Below are positions 46,501 through 54,449 of a stretch of DNA of 64,000 bases, in pieces. Position numbers and translations under genes: made by a program. Position 1 is the stretch's first letter. Each line of letters begins with the position of its first letter. The DNA is from Amycolatopsis lexingtonensis (GTDB lineage Bacteria; Actinomycetota; Actinomycetes; Mycobacteriales; Pseudonocardiaceae). Under the pieces are notes generated by a model. The model saw only the letters and a program-made list of their open reading frames with translations, did not search any database and was not told the DNA's origin. Where the stretch lies: positions 9,865,001 to 9,929,000 of the forward strand of contig NZ_JADBEG010000001.1 of NCBI RefSeq assembly GCF_014873755.1, read 5' to 3'.

Positions 46501-49384
46501 CAACGACGTCACCCGGGCGCTGGGCCGTCCCGCGCTGGAAGGCATGCCGAACTTCGCGACGGTGTGCCTCGGTGAGCTCGCCGAGATGATCGACGAGCTG
46601 GCGCAGACGGCCAAGCCGAGTGACCAGGGAGCCGGCGAGGCCCCGGGTGTCGGTCCGTGGGTCCGGCCGTTCGCGGTCGAGTACGTGCCCGCGCCGCGGC
46701 CGAAGGCGGACCTCACGCCGGGCGCTGGGCAGGCCGAGTGGCAGGTCTTCGCGACCCCGCGCCACCCGCTGGCCGAGCCGGCGAAGGCGGCCCTGGCGAA
46801 GGCGGGCGTCGGCGACGGCGTCCTGCTCGTCCTGCCGGCGGACTGCGACTCGAGCCACGTCGGCCTGTTCCTCGACGCCGGCCGCGCGGTCATGGCCGCA
46901 CCCAACGGCACGCGCTTCGTGGTCGTGCACCACGGCTACGGCGCGGCCGGCCTGGCCCGCACCCTGCGGCTCGAGGACCCGTCGGCGAAGACGACGATCA
47001 TCGACTTCGCGGACCCGACGCCCTCGGACGAGGACGCCATCGCGTCGGCCGTCTCCACGGTGGTGGCCGAGGTCGCCGCGACCACGGACTTCACCGAAGC
47101 GCGCTACGGCGCCGACGGCGGGCGCACCGTGCCGCGGCTGTCCGCGCTGGCGGCGCCGAAGCCCGGCCCGATCCAGGACTCGCTGGACGCCACCGACGTC
47201 CTGCTCGTCACCGGTGGCGGCAAGGGCATCACGGCGGAGAGCGCACTCGCGCTGGCCAAGGACTCCGGCGCGCGGCTGGCCCTGCTCGGGCGCAGCGACC
47301 CCGAGTCCGACAGCGAGCTGGCGGAGAACCTCGACCGCATGGAGGCGGCGGGCATCCGCTACCGCTACGAGCGCGCCGACGTCACCAGCGCCCCGCAGGT
47401 GGCCGAGGTGGTCGCGCGGATCGAGGCCGACCTCGGCCCGGTCACCGCGGTCCTGCACGGCGCCGGCCGCAACGAGCCGGCCGCCCTGTTCTCCCTGACC
47501 GAGGACAGCTTCCGCAAGACGCTCGCGCCGAAGATCGGCGGGCTCAACGCGGTGCTGAACGCGGTCGACCAGGACAAGATCAAGCTGCTGGTCACCTTCG
47601 GCAGCATCATCGGCCGGGCGGGCCTGCGCGGTGAAGCGCACTACGCCACGGCGAACGACTGGATGACCGAGCTGACCCTGCGCTTCGGCCAGGAGCACCC
47701 GCAGGCGCGGGCGATCGCGCTGGAGTGGTCGGTCTGGTCGGGCACCGGCATGGGCGAGAAGCTCGGCGTGGTCAGCGCCCTGATGCGCGACGGCATCACG
47801 CCGATCCCGACCGAGGAGGGCATCACCATCCTCCGCCAGGTGCTGGCCGACCCGGCCGCGCCGCCGGTGCTGGTGGTCTGCGGCCGCACGTCGGGCCTGG
47901 CCACGCTGCCGATCCAGAAGCGGGAGCTGCCGCTGACCCGGTTCGTCGACCGCGCGGTCGTGCACTACCCGGGCGTCGAGCTGATCACCGAGGCGGACCT
48001 GTCCGACGGGGCCGACCCGTACCTGACCGACCACCTGCTCGACGGGCAGCTGCTGTTCCCGGCGGTGCTCGGCATGGAGGCCATGACGCAGGCCGCGGCG
48101 GCGACGCTCGACCGCACCGGCACCCCGGTGCTGTCCGACGTCGAGTTCCTCCGGCCGATCATCGTCTCGCCCGGCGGGTCGACCACGGTCCGGCTGGCCA
48201 CGCTGGCCCGCGACGCCGACACCGTCGACGTCGTGATCCGCAGTGACGAGACGGGCTTCAGCGCCGACCACTTCCGGGCGCGGCTGAGCTTCGCGCGGCC
48301 GGAGGAACTCGGCGAGCGGGTGCCCCGCGACGTCGAACTGCCGCCGGTCCCGGTGGAGCCGATCAGCGAGCTGTACGGCTCGGTCCTGTTCCAGGGCAAG
48401 CGGTTCCAGCGGGTCCTCGGCTACCGGCGGGCGAGCGCCCGGCACGCCGTCGCCGAGATCGCGACGAGCGCGGACCACTACTGGTTCGCCCCGTTCCTCC
48501 CGCAGGAGCGGCTGCTGGCCGACCCCGGCACGCGGGACGCGATGATGCACGCGATCCAGTGCTGCGTCCCGGACGCGACGCTGCTGCCGCAGGGCATCGA
48601 GAAGCTGTACCTGGCCGAGCCGGGTGTCCAGCACGACGAGTACGTCCTGCTGGACGCGAAGGAACGCTTCCAGGACGGCGACAGCTACGTCTACGACCTC
48701 GACGTCCGCAACCCGGACGGCACGCTGGTCGAGCGCTGGGAAGGGCTGAAGCTGCGCGCGGTCCGCAAGCGCGACGGCGCCGGCCCGTGGGTCCCGTCGA
48801 TGCTCGGGTCCTATGTGGAGCGTGCCTGTGAGCGGCTGCTCGGCGGGACGCGGTCGGTCGTGCTCGAGCCGGACCCGGCCGGGCGCCCGGCGGAAGGCAT
48901 CGCCGAACGGCGGGCGCAGACCGCGCTCGCGGCGGGCCGCGCGCTCGACAAGCCGGTCGAGGTCCGCTACCGCCCCGACGGCAAGCCGGAGTTCGACGGC
49001 GGCAACGTCGGCGCTTCGCACACCTCCCAGCTGACCCTCGTGGTCGCCGGCGCCGACCAGGTCGCCTGCGACATCGAGACGGCGATCGAACGCACCGAAG
49101 AGGACTGGGCCGGCCTGCTCGGCGAGGAGCTGCTCGGCCTCGGCCGGCTGCTCGCCGCCGACACCGGGGAACCGATCAGCGTCGCCAACACCCGGGTCTG
49201 GAGCGCGCTGGAGTGCGTGCGCAAGACCGGGCTGATGACCCAGGCGCTGACCGTCCGCCAGGTCGACGCCGACGGGTGGGCGCTGCTCGCCTCCGGCAAC
49301 GCCCGGATCGCCACCTGGTCGACCACCGTCAACGACCGGACCGACCCGATCGTGTTCGCCGTGCTCCACGCAGAGGGGAACTGA
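43559..49384 (+). CDS. pksE: Iterative enediyne polyketide synthase PKSE
   Basis: 1941 aa, the normal length for the family, which builds the linear polyene precursor of the enediyne core from malonyl-CoA. Domains in order: KS about 1-450 (TVDGACSSS, Cys near 212; His in EGHGTGTALGD and KGNIGHTKAAAG); AT about 580-880 (GYLFPGQGSG, GHSLGELTAL); ACP about 950-1020 (DLHLSSITVGQL); KR about 1210-1450 (VTGGGKGIT); DH about 1470-1650 (DHLLDGQLLFPAVLGMEAM); C-terminal phosphopantetheinyl transferase about 1780-1941 (VACDIETAIE, WSALECVRKTG), which self-activates the ACP. The PKSE marks SPEELWENVLAGRRAFRRLPDE and TTHWLALDVAAQALADAGF distinguish it from fatty-acid or PUFA synthases. ATG 43559 follows GTGGGAGTGCG. 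Confidence 0.97.
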   Translation: MSVERISIVGIGLRYPDASSPEELWENVLAGRRAFRRLPDERMNRADYYSPDPKAPDRFYAQKAAVLRDYEFDRVAHKVAGSTFRATDTTHWLALDVAAQALADAGFDEGDGAPRQSTGVVIGNSLTGEFSRANIMRLRWPYVRRTVAAALSSRGWEDEETANFLRELEVQYKEPFPEINEDTLAGGLANTIAGRVCNHFDFAGGGYTVDGACSSSLLSVVTAANALVQGDLDLAIAGGVDLSIDPFEVIGFAKTGALAKREMKVYDADSNGFWPGEGSGMLVLMRESDALEQGKRIYASIGGWGVSSDGKGGITRPEAAGHRLAIKRAYDRAGYGVETVSYFEGHGTGTALGDATEIEALSTARRDADPLAKQAALSTIKGNIGHTKAAAGVAGLIKATLAVYHQVIPPATGHHDPHESLTGSSARMYVPREATLWPEDQPVRAGVSAMGFGGINSHITVTEAPTAPRRRELDERARTLVAGRQDAELLLFDADDLATLRGNVAAVLETVPKLSFAELTDLAASLAKELSGKPVRAAVVAANPEHAERKLTKLLEQLDSGDAVFDSADGIFASSRGTAPKIGYLFPGQGSGRGGDSALRRRFTTAEEIYRAAGLPATGDQVATEVAQPRIVTGSLAALRVLRSFGIEASTATGHSLGELTALHWGGALDERGLLALAKVRGKVMATTTGDGTGAMAGIAASPSRVEELGLGSDVVIAGYNAPEQTVISGPAPAIDKIVARAKAQGVGATRIKVSHAFHSPAVEPAANAMTEKLGEFSFSRLERPVVSTVSGDVLHAAENLAELLRDQIVLPVRFREAAAKVAERSDLVVEVGPGRVLTGLFEEIAPETPVLAIDTDNASLQALLRVVGAAFALGADLSVDALFEGRVVRALPADGVFNFLASPCEAAPSIDSELAAELAAEKAQAAEADAGAADSESGSTLDLLRKLAAERVELPLEAVTADTHPLDDLHLSSITVGQLVNDVTRALGRPALEGMPNFATVCLGELAEMIDELAQTAKPSDQGAGEAPGVGPWVRPFAVEYVPAPRPKADLTPGAGQAEWQVFATPRHPLAEPAKAALAKAGVGDGVLLVLPADCDSSHVGLFLDAGRAVMAAPNGTRFVVVHHGYGAAGLARTLRLEDPSAKTTIIDFADPTPSDEDAIASAVSTVVAEVAATTDFTEARYGADGGRTVPRLSALAAPKPGPIQDSLDATDVLLVTGGGKGITAESALALAKDSGARLALLGRSDPESDSELAENLDRMEAAGIRYRYERADVTSAPQVAEVVARIEADLGPVTAVLHGAGRNEPAALFSLTEDSFRKTLAPKIGGLNAVLNAVDQDKIKLLVTFGSIIGRAGLRGEAHYATANDWMTELTLRFGQEHPQARAIALEWSVWSGTGMGEKLGVVSALMRDGITPIPTEEGITILRQVLADPAAPPVLVVCGRTSGLATLPIQKRELPLTRFVDRAVVHYPGVELITEADLSDGADPYLTDHLLDGQLLFPAVLGMEAMTQAAAATLDRTGTPVLSDVEFLRPIIVSPGGSTTVRLATLARDADTVDVVIRSDETGFSADHFRARLSFARPEELGERVPRDVELPPVPVEPISELYGSVLFQGKRFQRVLGYRRASARHAVAEIATSADHYWFAPFLPQERLLADPGTRDAMMHAIQCCVPDATLLPQGIEKLYLAEPGVQHDEYVLLDAKERFQDGDSYVYDLDVRNPDGTLVERWEGLKLRAVRKRDGAGPWVPSMLGSYVERACERLLGGTRSVVLEPDPAGRPAEGIAERRAQTALAAGRALDKPVEVRYRPDGKPEFDGGNVGASHTSQLTLVVAGADQVACDIETAIERTEEDWAGLLGEELLGLGRLLAADTGEPISVANTRVWSALECVRKTGLMTQALTVRQVDADGWALLASGNARIATWSTTVNDRTDPIVFAVLHAEGN

Positions 49385-49386
49385 AG

Positions 49387-49839
49387 ATGACCGACTACTA
49401 CGAGATCCGCCACACGGTCGGCTTCGAAGAGACCAACCTGGTGGGCAACGTCTACTACGTGAACTACGTGCGCTGGCAGGGCCGGTGCCGCGAGATGTTC
49501 CTGAAGGAGAAGGCGCCGGCGGTGCTCGAAGAGGTCCGCCACGACCTCAAGCTGTTCACCCTCAAGGTGGAGTGCGAGTTCTTCGCCGAGATCACCGCGT
49601 TCGACGAGCTGTCCATCCGGCTGCGGCTGGAGGAGCTCACCTCGACGCAGATCCAGTTCGCGTTCGACTACGTGCACCTCACCGACGACGGTGAGGAGCG
49701 CCTGGTGGCCCGGGGACGGCAGCGCATCGCCTGCATGCGCGGGCCCAACACGGCGACCGTGCCGTCGCGGGTCCCGGAGCAGCTGCGCGAGGCGCTGGTG
49801 CCCTACTCGACGGCCGCGGTCAACGGCAAGGGAGTCTGA
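49387..49839 (+). CDS. Enediyne hotdog-fold thioesterase (E10/CalE7 type)
   Basis: 150 aa hotdog-fold enzyme that releases the polyene from the PKSE ACP. Motifs typical of this subgroup are RHTVGFEETNLVGNVYYVNYVRWQGRCREMFL (the family active-site Arg and Asn/Gly region) and LKLFTLKVECEFFAEITAFDELSIR. ATG 49387, three bases after the PKSE stop, so they are translated together. This PKSE-thioesterase pair is the minimal core of the pathway. Confidence 0.95.
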   Translation: MTDYYEIRHTVGFEETNLVGNVYYVNYVRWQGRCREMFLKEKAPAVLEEVRHDLKLFTLKVECEFFAEITAFDELSIRLRLEELTSTQIQFAFDYVHLTDDGEERLVARGRQRIACMRGPNTATVPSRVPEQLREALVPYSTAAVNGKGV

Positions 49840-49840
49840 C

Positions 49841-50416
49841 GTGGGCTACGAAGCAGAGCCTTCCGAGAGGGCTCACGTCCTCAAGCGGCTGCGGACTTCG
49901 CCCGCCCGCCGCGGGCTGTCGGCCCAGCCGGGGCTGCGCCAGGTGATGGCGCAGTTCGCGACCGGGGTGACGGTGCTGACGGCGGGCGGGGAGGACGCGC
50001 ACGGCATGACCGCCAACGCGTTCTCGTCGGTGTCGCTGGAACCGCCGATGGTGCTGTGCTGCGTCTCCAAGGCGGCGCGGATGCACGCCTCGATCGTGAC
50101 CGCCGGCTCGTTCGGGGTGAACATCCTTTCGGCCGACCAGCAGGAGCTGTCGAAGTACTTCGCCGACTGGCGCCGTCCCGACGGGATCGCCCAGTTCGAA
50201 GCGGTCGGCTACACCGTCGGCGCCAAGACCGGCTCGCCGCTGCTCAAGGGCGCGCTGGCGTGGCTGGAGTGCGAGCTCGCCCAGGTCGTCGAGGGCGGTG
50301 ACCACTCGATCTTCCTCGGCCGGGTGGTCGAAACCAGCCGCGGCGAGGGCGAGCACGCGCTGGTCTTCTACGGCGGCGGCTACCACCAGATCGACGGGCG
50401 CGCCCGCGCGGCCTGA
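49841..50416 (+). CDS. Flavin reductase (E6 type)
   Basis: 191 aa flavin_Reduct domain: FATGVTVLTAGGEDAHGMTANAFSSVSLEPPMVLCCVSKAARMHASIV binds FMN/FAD, and SGxNxL-like GSFGVNILSADQQELSKYFADW follows. It supplies reduced flavin to a two-component monooxygenase; in C-1027-type clusters the counterpart is SgcE6. GTG 49841 is one base after the thioesterase stop. No obvious large flavin-dependent oxygenase partner is adjacent; the FAD protein at 55528 is of a different type. Confidence 0.9.
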   Translation: MGYEAEPSERAHVLKRLRTSPARRGLSAQPGLRQVMAQFATGVTVLTAGGEDAHGMTANAFSSVSLEPPMVLCCVSKAARMHASIVTAGSFGVNILSADQQELSKYFADWRRPDGIAQFEAVGYTVGAKTGSPLLKGALAWLECELAQVVEGGDHSIFLGRVVETSRGEGEHALVFYGGGYHQIDGRARAA

Positions 50417-50429
50417 AGGGACGGACGAC

Positions 50430-51467
50430 ATGCTGATCGCGGTCACGGGCGGGACGGGCTTCCTCGGGACCCACACGGTCGCGGCGCTGCTGCGGCGGGG
50501 TCACCGGGTGCGGCTGCTCGCCCGTGACCCCGGTCGCGTTCCGTCCACTGTGGACGTCGTCGAAGGTGACGTCACCGATCCCGGTGCGGTGGCCCGGCTC
50601 GTCGACGGGGCGGACGCCCTGCTGCACGCGGCGGGCGTGTACACCTTCGACAGCCGGCGCCGGGCCGAGGTGTGGCGGGTGAACGTCGAGGGCACGTCGA
50701 CCGTGCTCGACGCCGCCCGCCGCGCGGGCACCGGGCGGATCGTGCACGTCTCCACCGTCGGGGCGCTGTTCCCGACCGGCGCACCGTCGATCGGGACGGC
50801 GAGCCCGGTCGGCGCGCCGCGCGAGGCCTACCTCGCGGCCAAGGCCGAAGCCGACCGGATCGCCCGCGGCCACCGGGAAGCCGGCGCGCCGGTCACGATC
50901 ACCTACCCGCCCGCGCTGCTCGGCCCGGCCGACCCGCACCTGGGCGACCAGAACGCGCGGCTGCGGGACCTGCTGCGCGGGCTGATGCCGATGTGGCCCT
51001 CGGGCGGGCTGCCGATCGGCGACGTCCGCGACTCGGCGGAGCTGCACGCGCGGCTGTTCGAACCGGCGGCGCCGGGTCCCGCGTACTTCGGGCCGGGGCA
51101 CTTCCTGAGCACCCGCGAGTACCTCGCCGTGGTCCGCGCGGCGACCGGACGGCGGCTGCCCGCGGTGTTCCTCCCGGCGCGCGCGATGTTCCCGGTCGGC
51201 CACGCCGCCGACCTGCTGCAGCGCGCCTGGCCGTGGCACATCCCGGCGCAGTACGGCGCGCTCTACGTCTGCGCCACCGCCGTGCCCGTCGAGCCGGGCG
51301 CGCCGCGCGGGGACGTTTCCGCGCGGCCGGCGCTCGAGACCGTGCGCGACACGGTGGCCTGGCTGCACGCCACCGGGCGGCTGACCGGCCGGCAGGCGGG
51401 CACCCCGGGTTTTCTGTCCACTGTGGACGCCGGTGCCGGCGCCCCGACCGAGGAGGTTCTGCCATGA
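50430..51467 (+). CDS. NAD-dependent epimerase/dehydratase (extended SDR)
   Basis: 345 aa. The Rossmann motif VTGGTGFLGTHTVAALLRRGH is at the N-terminus; the SDR catalytic region is altered (VSTVGALFPTG, then REAYLAAKAEADRIAR, giving Tyr and Lys of YxxxK near 160). It resembles dihydroflavonol-4-reductase-like enzymes that reduce ketones. The step in this pathway is unknown. ATG 50430, 13 bp after the flavin reductase; its stop overlaps the next small gene. Confidence 0.85.
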   Translation: MLIAVTGGTGFLGTHTVAALLRRGHRVRLLARDPGRVPSTVDVVEGDVTDPGAVARLVDGADALLHAAGVYTFDSRRRAEVWRVNVEGTSTVLDAARRAGTGRIVHVSTVGALFPTGAPSIGTASPVGAPREAYLAAKAEADRIARGHREAGAPVTITYPPALLGPADPHLGDQNARLRDLLRGLMPMWPSGGLPIGDVRDSAELHARLFEPAAPGPAYFGPGHFLSTREYLAVVRAATGRRLPAVFLPARAMFPVGHAADLLQRAWPWHIPAQYGALYVCATAVPVEPGAPRGDVSARPALETVRDTVAWLHATGRLTGRQAGTPGFLSTVDAGAGAPTEEVLP

Positions 51468-51643
51468 CCGCCAGCGATGCCACCGACGCCGCCCGGTCGG
51501 CCGCGGCCCCGCCCGTGGTGCCGGACGTGCCCGCCGAGTGGCCGGTCCGCCCGATGCCCCGGCTCGGCCGCGGCATCGTGTGGTCCGACATCGTCGCCGA
51601 GATCGAGCACGACCAGCAGCTACGGATGAGGGATGCCGCGTGA
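51464..51643 (+). CDS. Small uncharacterised protein (59 aa)
   Basis: I do not recognise it. It is 59 aa: a disordered Ala/Pro-rich start, then a conserved-looking block WPVRPMPRLGRGIVWSDIVAEIEHDQQLRMRD likely to form a helix. It overlaps the gene before it (ATGA) and the carboxylase gene after it (GTGA) by four bases each, which strongly supports that it is translated. It is not the carboxylase epsilon subunit, which lies at 53362. Confidence 0.7.
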   Translation: MTASDATDAARSAAAPPVVPDVPAEWPVRPMPRLGRGIVWSDIVAEIEHDQQLRMRDAA

Positions 51644-53352
51644 GCGGAGGCCGCGAATCCGGGGCCCAGCGGGCCGACGCGGAGGTGGTGCCGGTTCCCG
51701 AGGGGACCCGGCCCGGCCGCCGCCGGCTCGCGCGGCCGGGGGAGCCCGGCGACGCCCAGGTCATCGAGCTGGCCAGGGCGGCCGACCAGGTGCGCGCGGA
51801 GCCCGCGGACATGCCGCTGCTGAGGCGGCGCCGCGACGAGCTCCGCGCGCACATCCACGAAGGCAAGCTCGACGCGGTGCGGCGTCAGCACTCGCTCGGC
51901 AAGCTGACCGCGCGGGAGCGCCTGGCCCTGCTGCTCGACGAGGACTCGTTCACCGAGATCGAGCCCTACCGCCGCCACCAGGCGAGCGGGCCGGGGCTGG
52001 CGGGCAACCGCCCGTACACCGACGGCGTCGTCGCGGGGTCCGGCACCATCGACGGGCGTCGCGTCTTCGTCTACGCCCAGGACTTCACGCTGTTCGGCGG
52101 CTCGCTCGGCGAGGCGCACGCGGCCAAGATCCACAAGGTGCTCGACCTCGCGGTGGCCAACGGCGCCCCGGTGATCGGGCTCAACGACAGCGGCGGCGCC
52201 CGGATCCAGGAGGGCGTGCTCGCGCTCAACGGTTATGGCGGCATCTTCCGCCGCCAGGTCGAGGCTTCCGGGGTGATCCCCCAGATCAGCGTCATCCTGG
52301 GCCCGTGCGCGGGCGGCGCGGCGTACTCGCCGGCGCTGGCCGACTTCACGTTCATGGTGCGTGACACCGCGCGGATGTACCTGACCGGCCCGGACGTCGT
52401 CGAGGCGGTGACCGGCCGCCGCGTGACCCACGAGGAGCTCGGCGGCGCCGACGTCCACGGCACCCATTCGGGGGTGGCGACGGTCGTGCACGACGACGAG
52501 GAGAGCTGCCTCGCCGACGTCCGCTACCTGGTGTCCCTGCTGCCGGGCAACTACCTGGACCCGCCGCCGGACGCGAGCTCGTCCAGCGCGAAGGACGACT
52601 ACCGGCCCCGGCTGGCGGAACTGGTGCCGGTCGAGCCGAACCAGCCGTACGACATGCGCGACGTCTTCGCGGAGATCGCCGACGACGGCGAGTTCTTCGA
52701 GCTGCACGAAGGCTGGGCCCGCAACGTGCTGTGCGCGCTGGCCCGCATCGACGGCCGCGTGGTCGGCCTGGTCGGCAACCAGCCGGTGGTGTTCGCCGGC
52801 GTCCTGGACGGCCCGGCCTCCCAGAAGGCGGCCCGGTTCGTGCGGTTCTGCGACGCGTTCGGCATCCCGCTGGTGAGCCTGGTCGACGTCCCGGGCTTCC
52901 TGCCGGGCGTCGAGCAGGAGCGGAGCGGGATCATCCGCCAGGGCGCGCAGCTGCTGCACGCGTACTGCGAGGCGACGGTCCCGCGGATCCAGGTGATCCT
53001 GCGGAAGGCCTACGGCGGCGCGTACATCGTGATGGACTCGCGGTCGATCGGCTGCGACCTGTCGCTGGCCTGGCCGACCAACCAGATCGCGGTGATGGGC
53101 GCGGAAGGCGCGGTGAACGTCCTGCACCGCCGCGAACTGGCGGCGGCTCCGGACCCGGCGGCGTTGCGCGCCAAGCTGGTGGCGGAGTACACGGAGGAGT
53201 ACCTGAACCCGCAGTACGCGGCCGAGCGCGGCCTGGTGGACGACATCATCGACCCGGCGGAGACCCGCGCGGCGCTGGCCCGCGGGCTGGCGATGCTGCG
53301 GGACAAGCGGAAGCCGGGGCCGTCCCGGAAGCACGGGAACCTGCCGATCTAG
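51640..53352 (+). CDS. Acyl-CoA carboxylase beta (carboxyltransferase) subunit
   Basis: 570 aa. The carboxyltransferase domains are complete: GKLTARERLALLLDEDSFTEIEP, GGSLGEAHAAKIHKVLDLA, NDSGGARIQEGV, GPCAGGAAYSPALADF in the N-half and VDVPGFLPGVEQE, RKAYGGAYIVMDS, AVMGAEGAVNVLHRR in the C-half. It moves CO2 from biotin to acetyl- or propionyl-CoA to make malonyl- or methylmalonyl-CoA. It has about 80 extra N-terminal residues if GTG 51640 is the start, which the four-base overlap supports. In this position it would boost malonyl-CoA for the PKSE. The biotinylated alpha subunit is not in the window. Confidence 0.93.
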   Translation: MSGGRESGAQRADAEVVPVPEGTRPGRRRLARPGEPGDAQVIELARAADQVRAEPADMPLLRRRRDELRAHIHEGKLDAVRRQHSLGKLTARERLALLLDEDSFTEIEPYRRHQASGPGLAGNRPYTDGVVAGSGTIDGRRVFVYAQDFTLFGGSLGEAHAAKIHKVLDLAVANGAPVIGLNDSGGARIQEGVLALNGYGGIFRRQVEASGVIPQISVILGPCAGGAAYSPALADFTFMVRDTARMYLTGPDVVEAVTGRRVTHEELGGADVHGTHSGVATVVHDDEESCLADVRYLVSLLPGNYLDPPPDASSSSAKDDYRPRLAELVPVEPNQPYDMRDVFAEIADDGEFFELHEGWARNVLCALARIDGRVVGLVGNQPVVFAGVLDGPASQKAARFVRFCDAFGIPLVSLVDVPGFLPGVEQERSGIIRQGAQLLHAYCEATVPRIQVILRKAYGGAYIVMDSRSIGCDLSLAWPTNQIAVMGAEGAVNVLHRRELAAAPDPAALRAKLVAEYTEEYLNPQYAAERGLVDDIIDPAETRAALARGLAMLRDKRKPGPSRKHGNLPI

Positions 53353-53361
53353 GGGGCTGGG

Positions 53362-53553
53362 ATGGTTTTGCGGGTGGTCCGGGGGACGCCGGACGACGCG
53401 GAACTGGCGGCGCTGGTCGCGGCGTTGACGCTGCTGGCGGCGGGTGCGCAGCCTTCGCCGGCCGTCGAGGTGGGCGGGTGGCGGGCGCGGGGGTCGGGGG
53501 AGCCGCTCTTCCGGCGCCCGGGCGCCTGGCGGCTGTCGGGCTTGCCGCGCTGA
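53362..53553 (+). CDS. Acyl-CoA carboxylase epsilon subunit
   Basis: 63 aa. LRVVRGTPDDAELAALVAALTLLAA at the N-terminus and RPGAWRLSGLPR at the C-terminus are the two hallmarks of actinobacterial carboxylase epsilon subunits, which tether and stimulate the alpha-beta complex. ATG 53362 starts nine bases after the beta stop. Its stop codon lies inside a hairpin (53549-53593). Confidence 0.88.
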   Translation: MVLRVVRGTPDDAELAALVAALTLLAAGAQPSPAVEVGGWRARGSGEPLFRRPGAWRLSGLPR

Positions 53554-53593
53554 AGGGCACCTTCCTCGTGATGCGAGGAGGGTGCCCTTCAGC
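53549..53593. terminator. Hairpin terminator GCTGAAGGGCACCTTCCTCG / CGAGGAGGGTGCCCTTCAGC
   Basis: A 20-bp nearly perfect stem with a five-base loop that begins within the stop codon of the epsilon gene. It shares its arm ends with the hairpin at 12615-12663, so both belong to a dispersed hairpin family. It probably closes the PKSE-to-carboxylase operon. Confidence 0.8.
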
Positions 53594-53621
53594 GCTTCCG
53601 GGGACAGGCCGCTCACCAAAG

Positions 53622-53674
53622 GTCTTGAATGAGTCATTCAGGACCTCCGAAGACCTGAATGACTCATTCAAGAC
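53622..53674. repeat. 53-bp double-palindrome element, copy F
   Basis: Same layout as copy A (spacer GGACCTCCGAAGACC). It lies between the convergent epsilon gene and the 82-aa gene. Confidence 0.95.
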
Positions 53675-53741
53675 GTCCGGGCGGCGGCGGTGGGGCCCGC
53701 CGGAGGGCCGCGGCGTGAGTCGTCGAAGCTGCCGGAGCGGG

Positions 53742-53990
53742 TCAGGCTGCTCGGCTGTCGCGCTCTTCCTCCGCCTGGTGGGTCTTCGCCAGCTCCCGCA
53801 GCCGGGCCGCCACCGCGCCCTCCCTGGCCGGGGAATACGTGCTGTGCCCCGGGTGCACCGCCACGTAGCGCACGACTCCGTCGAGGAGGACCTCGACCTC
53901 CGTGTGCTCGCCGGGGACGAACGCGCCGCCGCAGGCCGCGCAGGTGCGCTGGCGCTCGGCGGCGCCCCGGTGGGTCTCGTGATCGGTCAT
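53742..53990 (-). CDS. Small protein with CxxC...H motif (82 aa)
   Basis: 82 aa. CAACGGAF near residue 17 and AVHPGHSTYSP near 45 could form a small zinc or redox site of the treble-clef type, although only two Cys are present. The C-terminus is a charged helix. I do not recognise a family. ATG 53990 has GAGGTGCCTC upstream. It is divergent from the 42-aa peptide gene. Confidence 0.6.
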   Translation of the reverse strand: MTDHETHRGAAERQRTCAACGGAFVPGEHTEVEVLLDGVVRYVAVHPGHSTYSPAREGAVAARLRELAKTHQAEEERDSRAA

Positions 53991-54048
53991 GAGGCACCTC
54001 GCTCGAGGGGTCCGGGTGAAACCTTGGTCATCCCAGTGCACTCCCCGC

Positions 54049-54104
54049 GTGATCCCGGCCGCCACTCGTGCGGTGCGCATCCACCCGGACGTGACTCGCG
54101 CACA
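54049..54104 (+). promoter_or_regulatory. Weak phased repeats before the 42-aa peptide (block 5)
   Basis: GTGATCCCGGCCGC at 54049, GTGCGGTGCGCATC at 54068 and GTGACTCGCGCAC at 54091 (19 and 23 bp apart). They resemble the GTG-N5-GCAC words of blocks 1-4 but with poorer phasing, so this may be chance in GC-rich DNA. Confidence 0.25.
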
Positions 54105-54161
54105 TCCGATCCGCGACCGCACCGGCGCATCGTGGACCGGTCCCACCGGAAGGAGAAAGCC

Positions 54162-54290
54162 ATGACAGCAGCAGCGGTTCCGGCCGAACCCCAGCAGCCC
54201 GCCGAGCCGGCCGAGCGGCACCTGAGCGCCGTTCCGGACCCCGAGCCGGAGACGGACGAGCGTGAGCACATCGTGCTCGGCTACAACTGA
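54162..54290 (+). CDS. Short Pro/Glu-rich peptide (42 aa), unknown
   Basis: 42 aa: MTAAAVPAEPQQPAEPAER then HLSAVPDPEPETDEREHIVLGYN. An AAGGAGAAAGCC ribosome binding site directly before ATG 54162 supports translation. It is acidic and disordered, with a short hydrophobic end HIVLGYN. I do not recognise it. Its size would suit a peptide substrate or a protein-interaction tag; it has no Cys and little Ser/Thr, so it is a poor azole precursor. Confidence 0.6.
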   Translation: MTAAAVPAEPQQPAEPAERHLSAVPDPEPETDEREHIVLGYN

Positions 54291-54449
54291 CTCGCACTTT
54301 CGAAGATGACCACGTCCCGGCCGCCACGGGAAACTGGAGGTCGGCCGGGGCGTCACGGGGTTCCCGGCGGGGCGAGCCAGTGGCCTGTCCGCGATGCACG
54401 TCTGCGTGGGCCGGGCGCACCGGCGGACGTTCGGTTGGGAGGCCGGCGA

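Noticed and set aside
42449..49369. A 2306-codon open frame antisense to the PKSE gene
   Set aside because: It is a shadow frame caused by GC bias at third positions of the sense gene; its composition (Arg, Gly, Ala, Val repeats) matches no protein family.
51464..51643. Annotation of the 59-aa gene as carboxylase epsilon subunit
   Set aside because: The true epsilon marks (VVRGTPDDAELAALVAAL and the RPGAWRLSGLPR end) are in the 63-aa gene at 53362.
54162..54290. The 42-aa peptide as the azole RiPP precursor
   Set aside because: It has no Cys and only one Ser and two Thr, all away from the C-terminus, and it lies 38 kb from the YcaO gene; the peptide at 21181 fits better.
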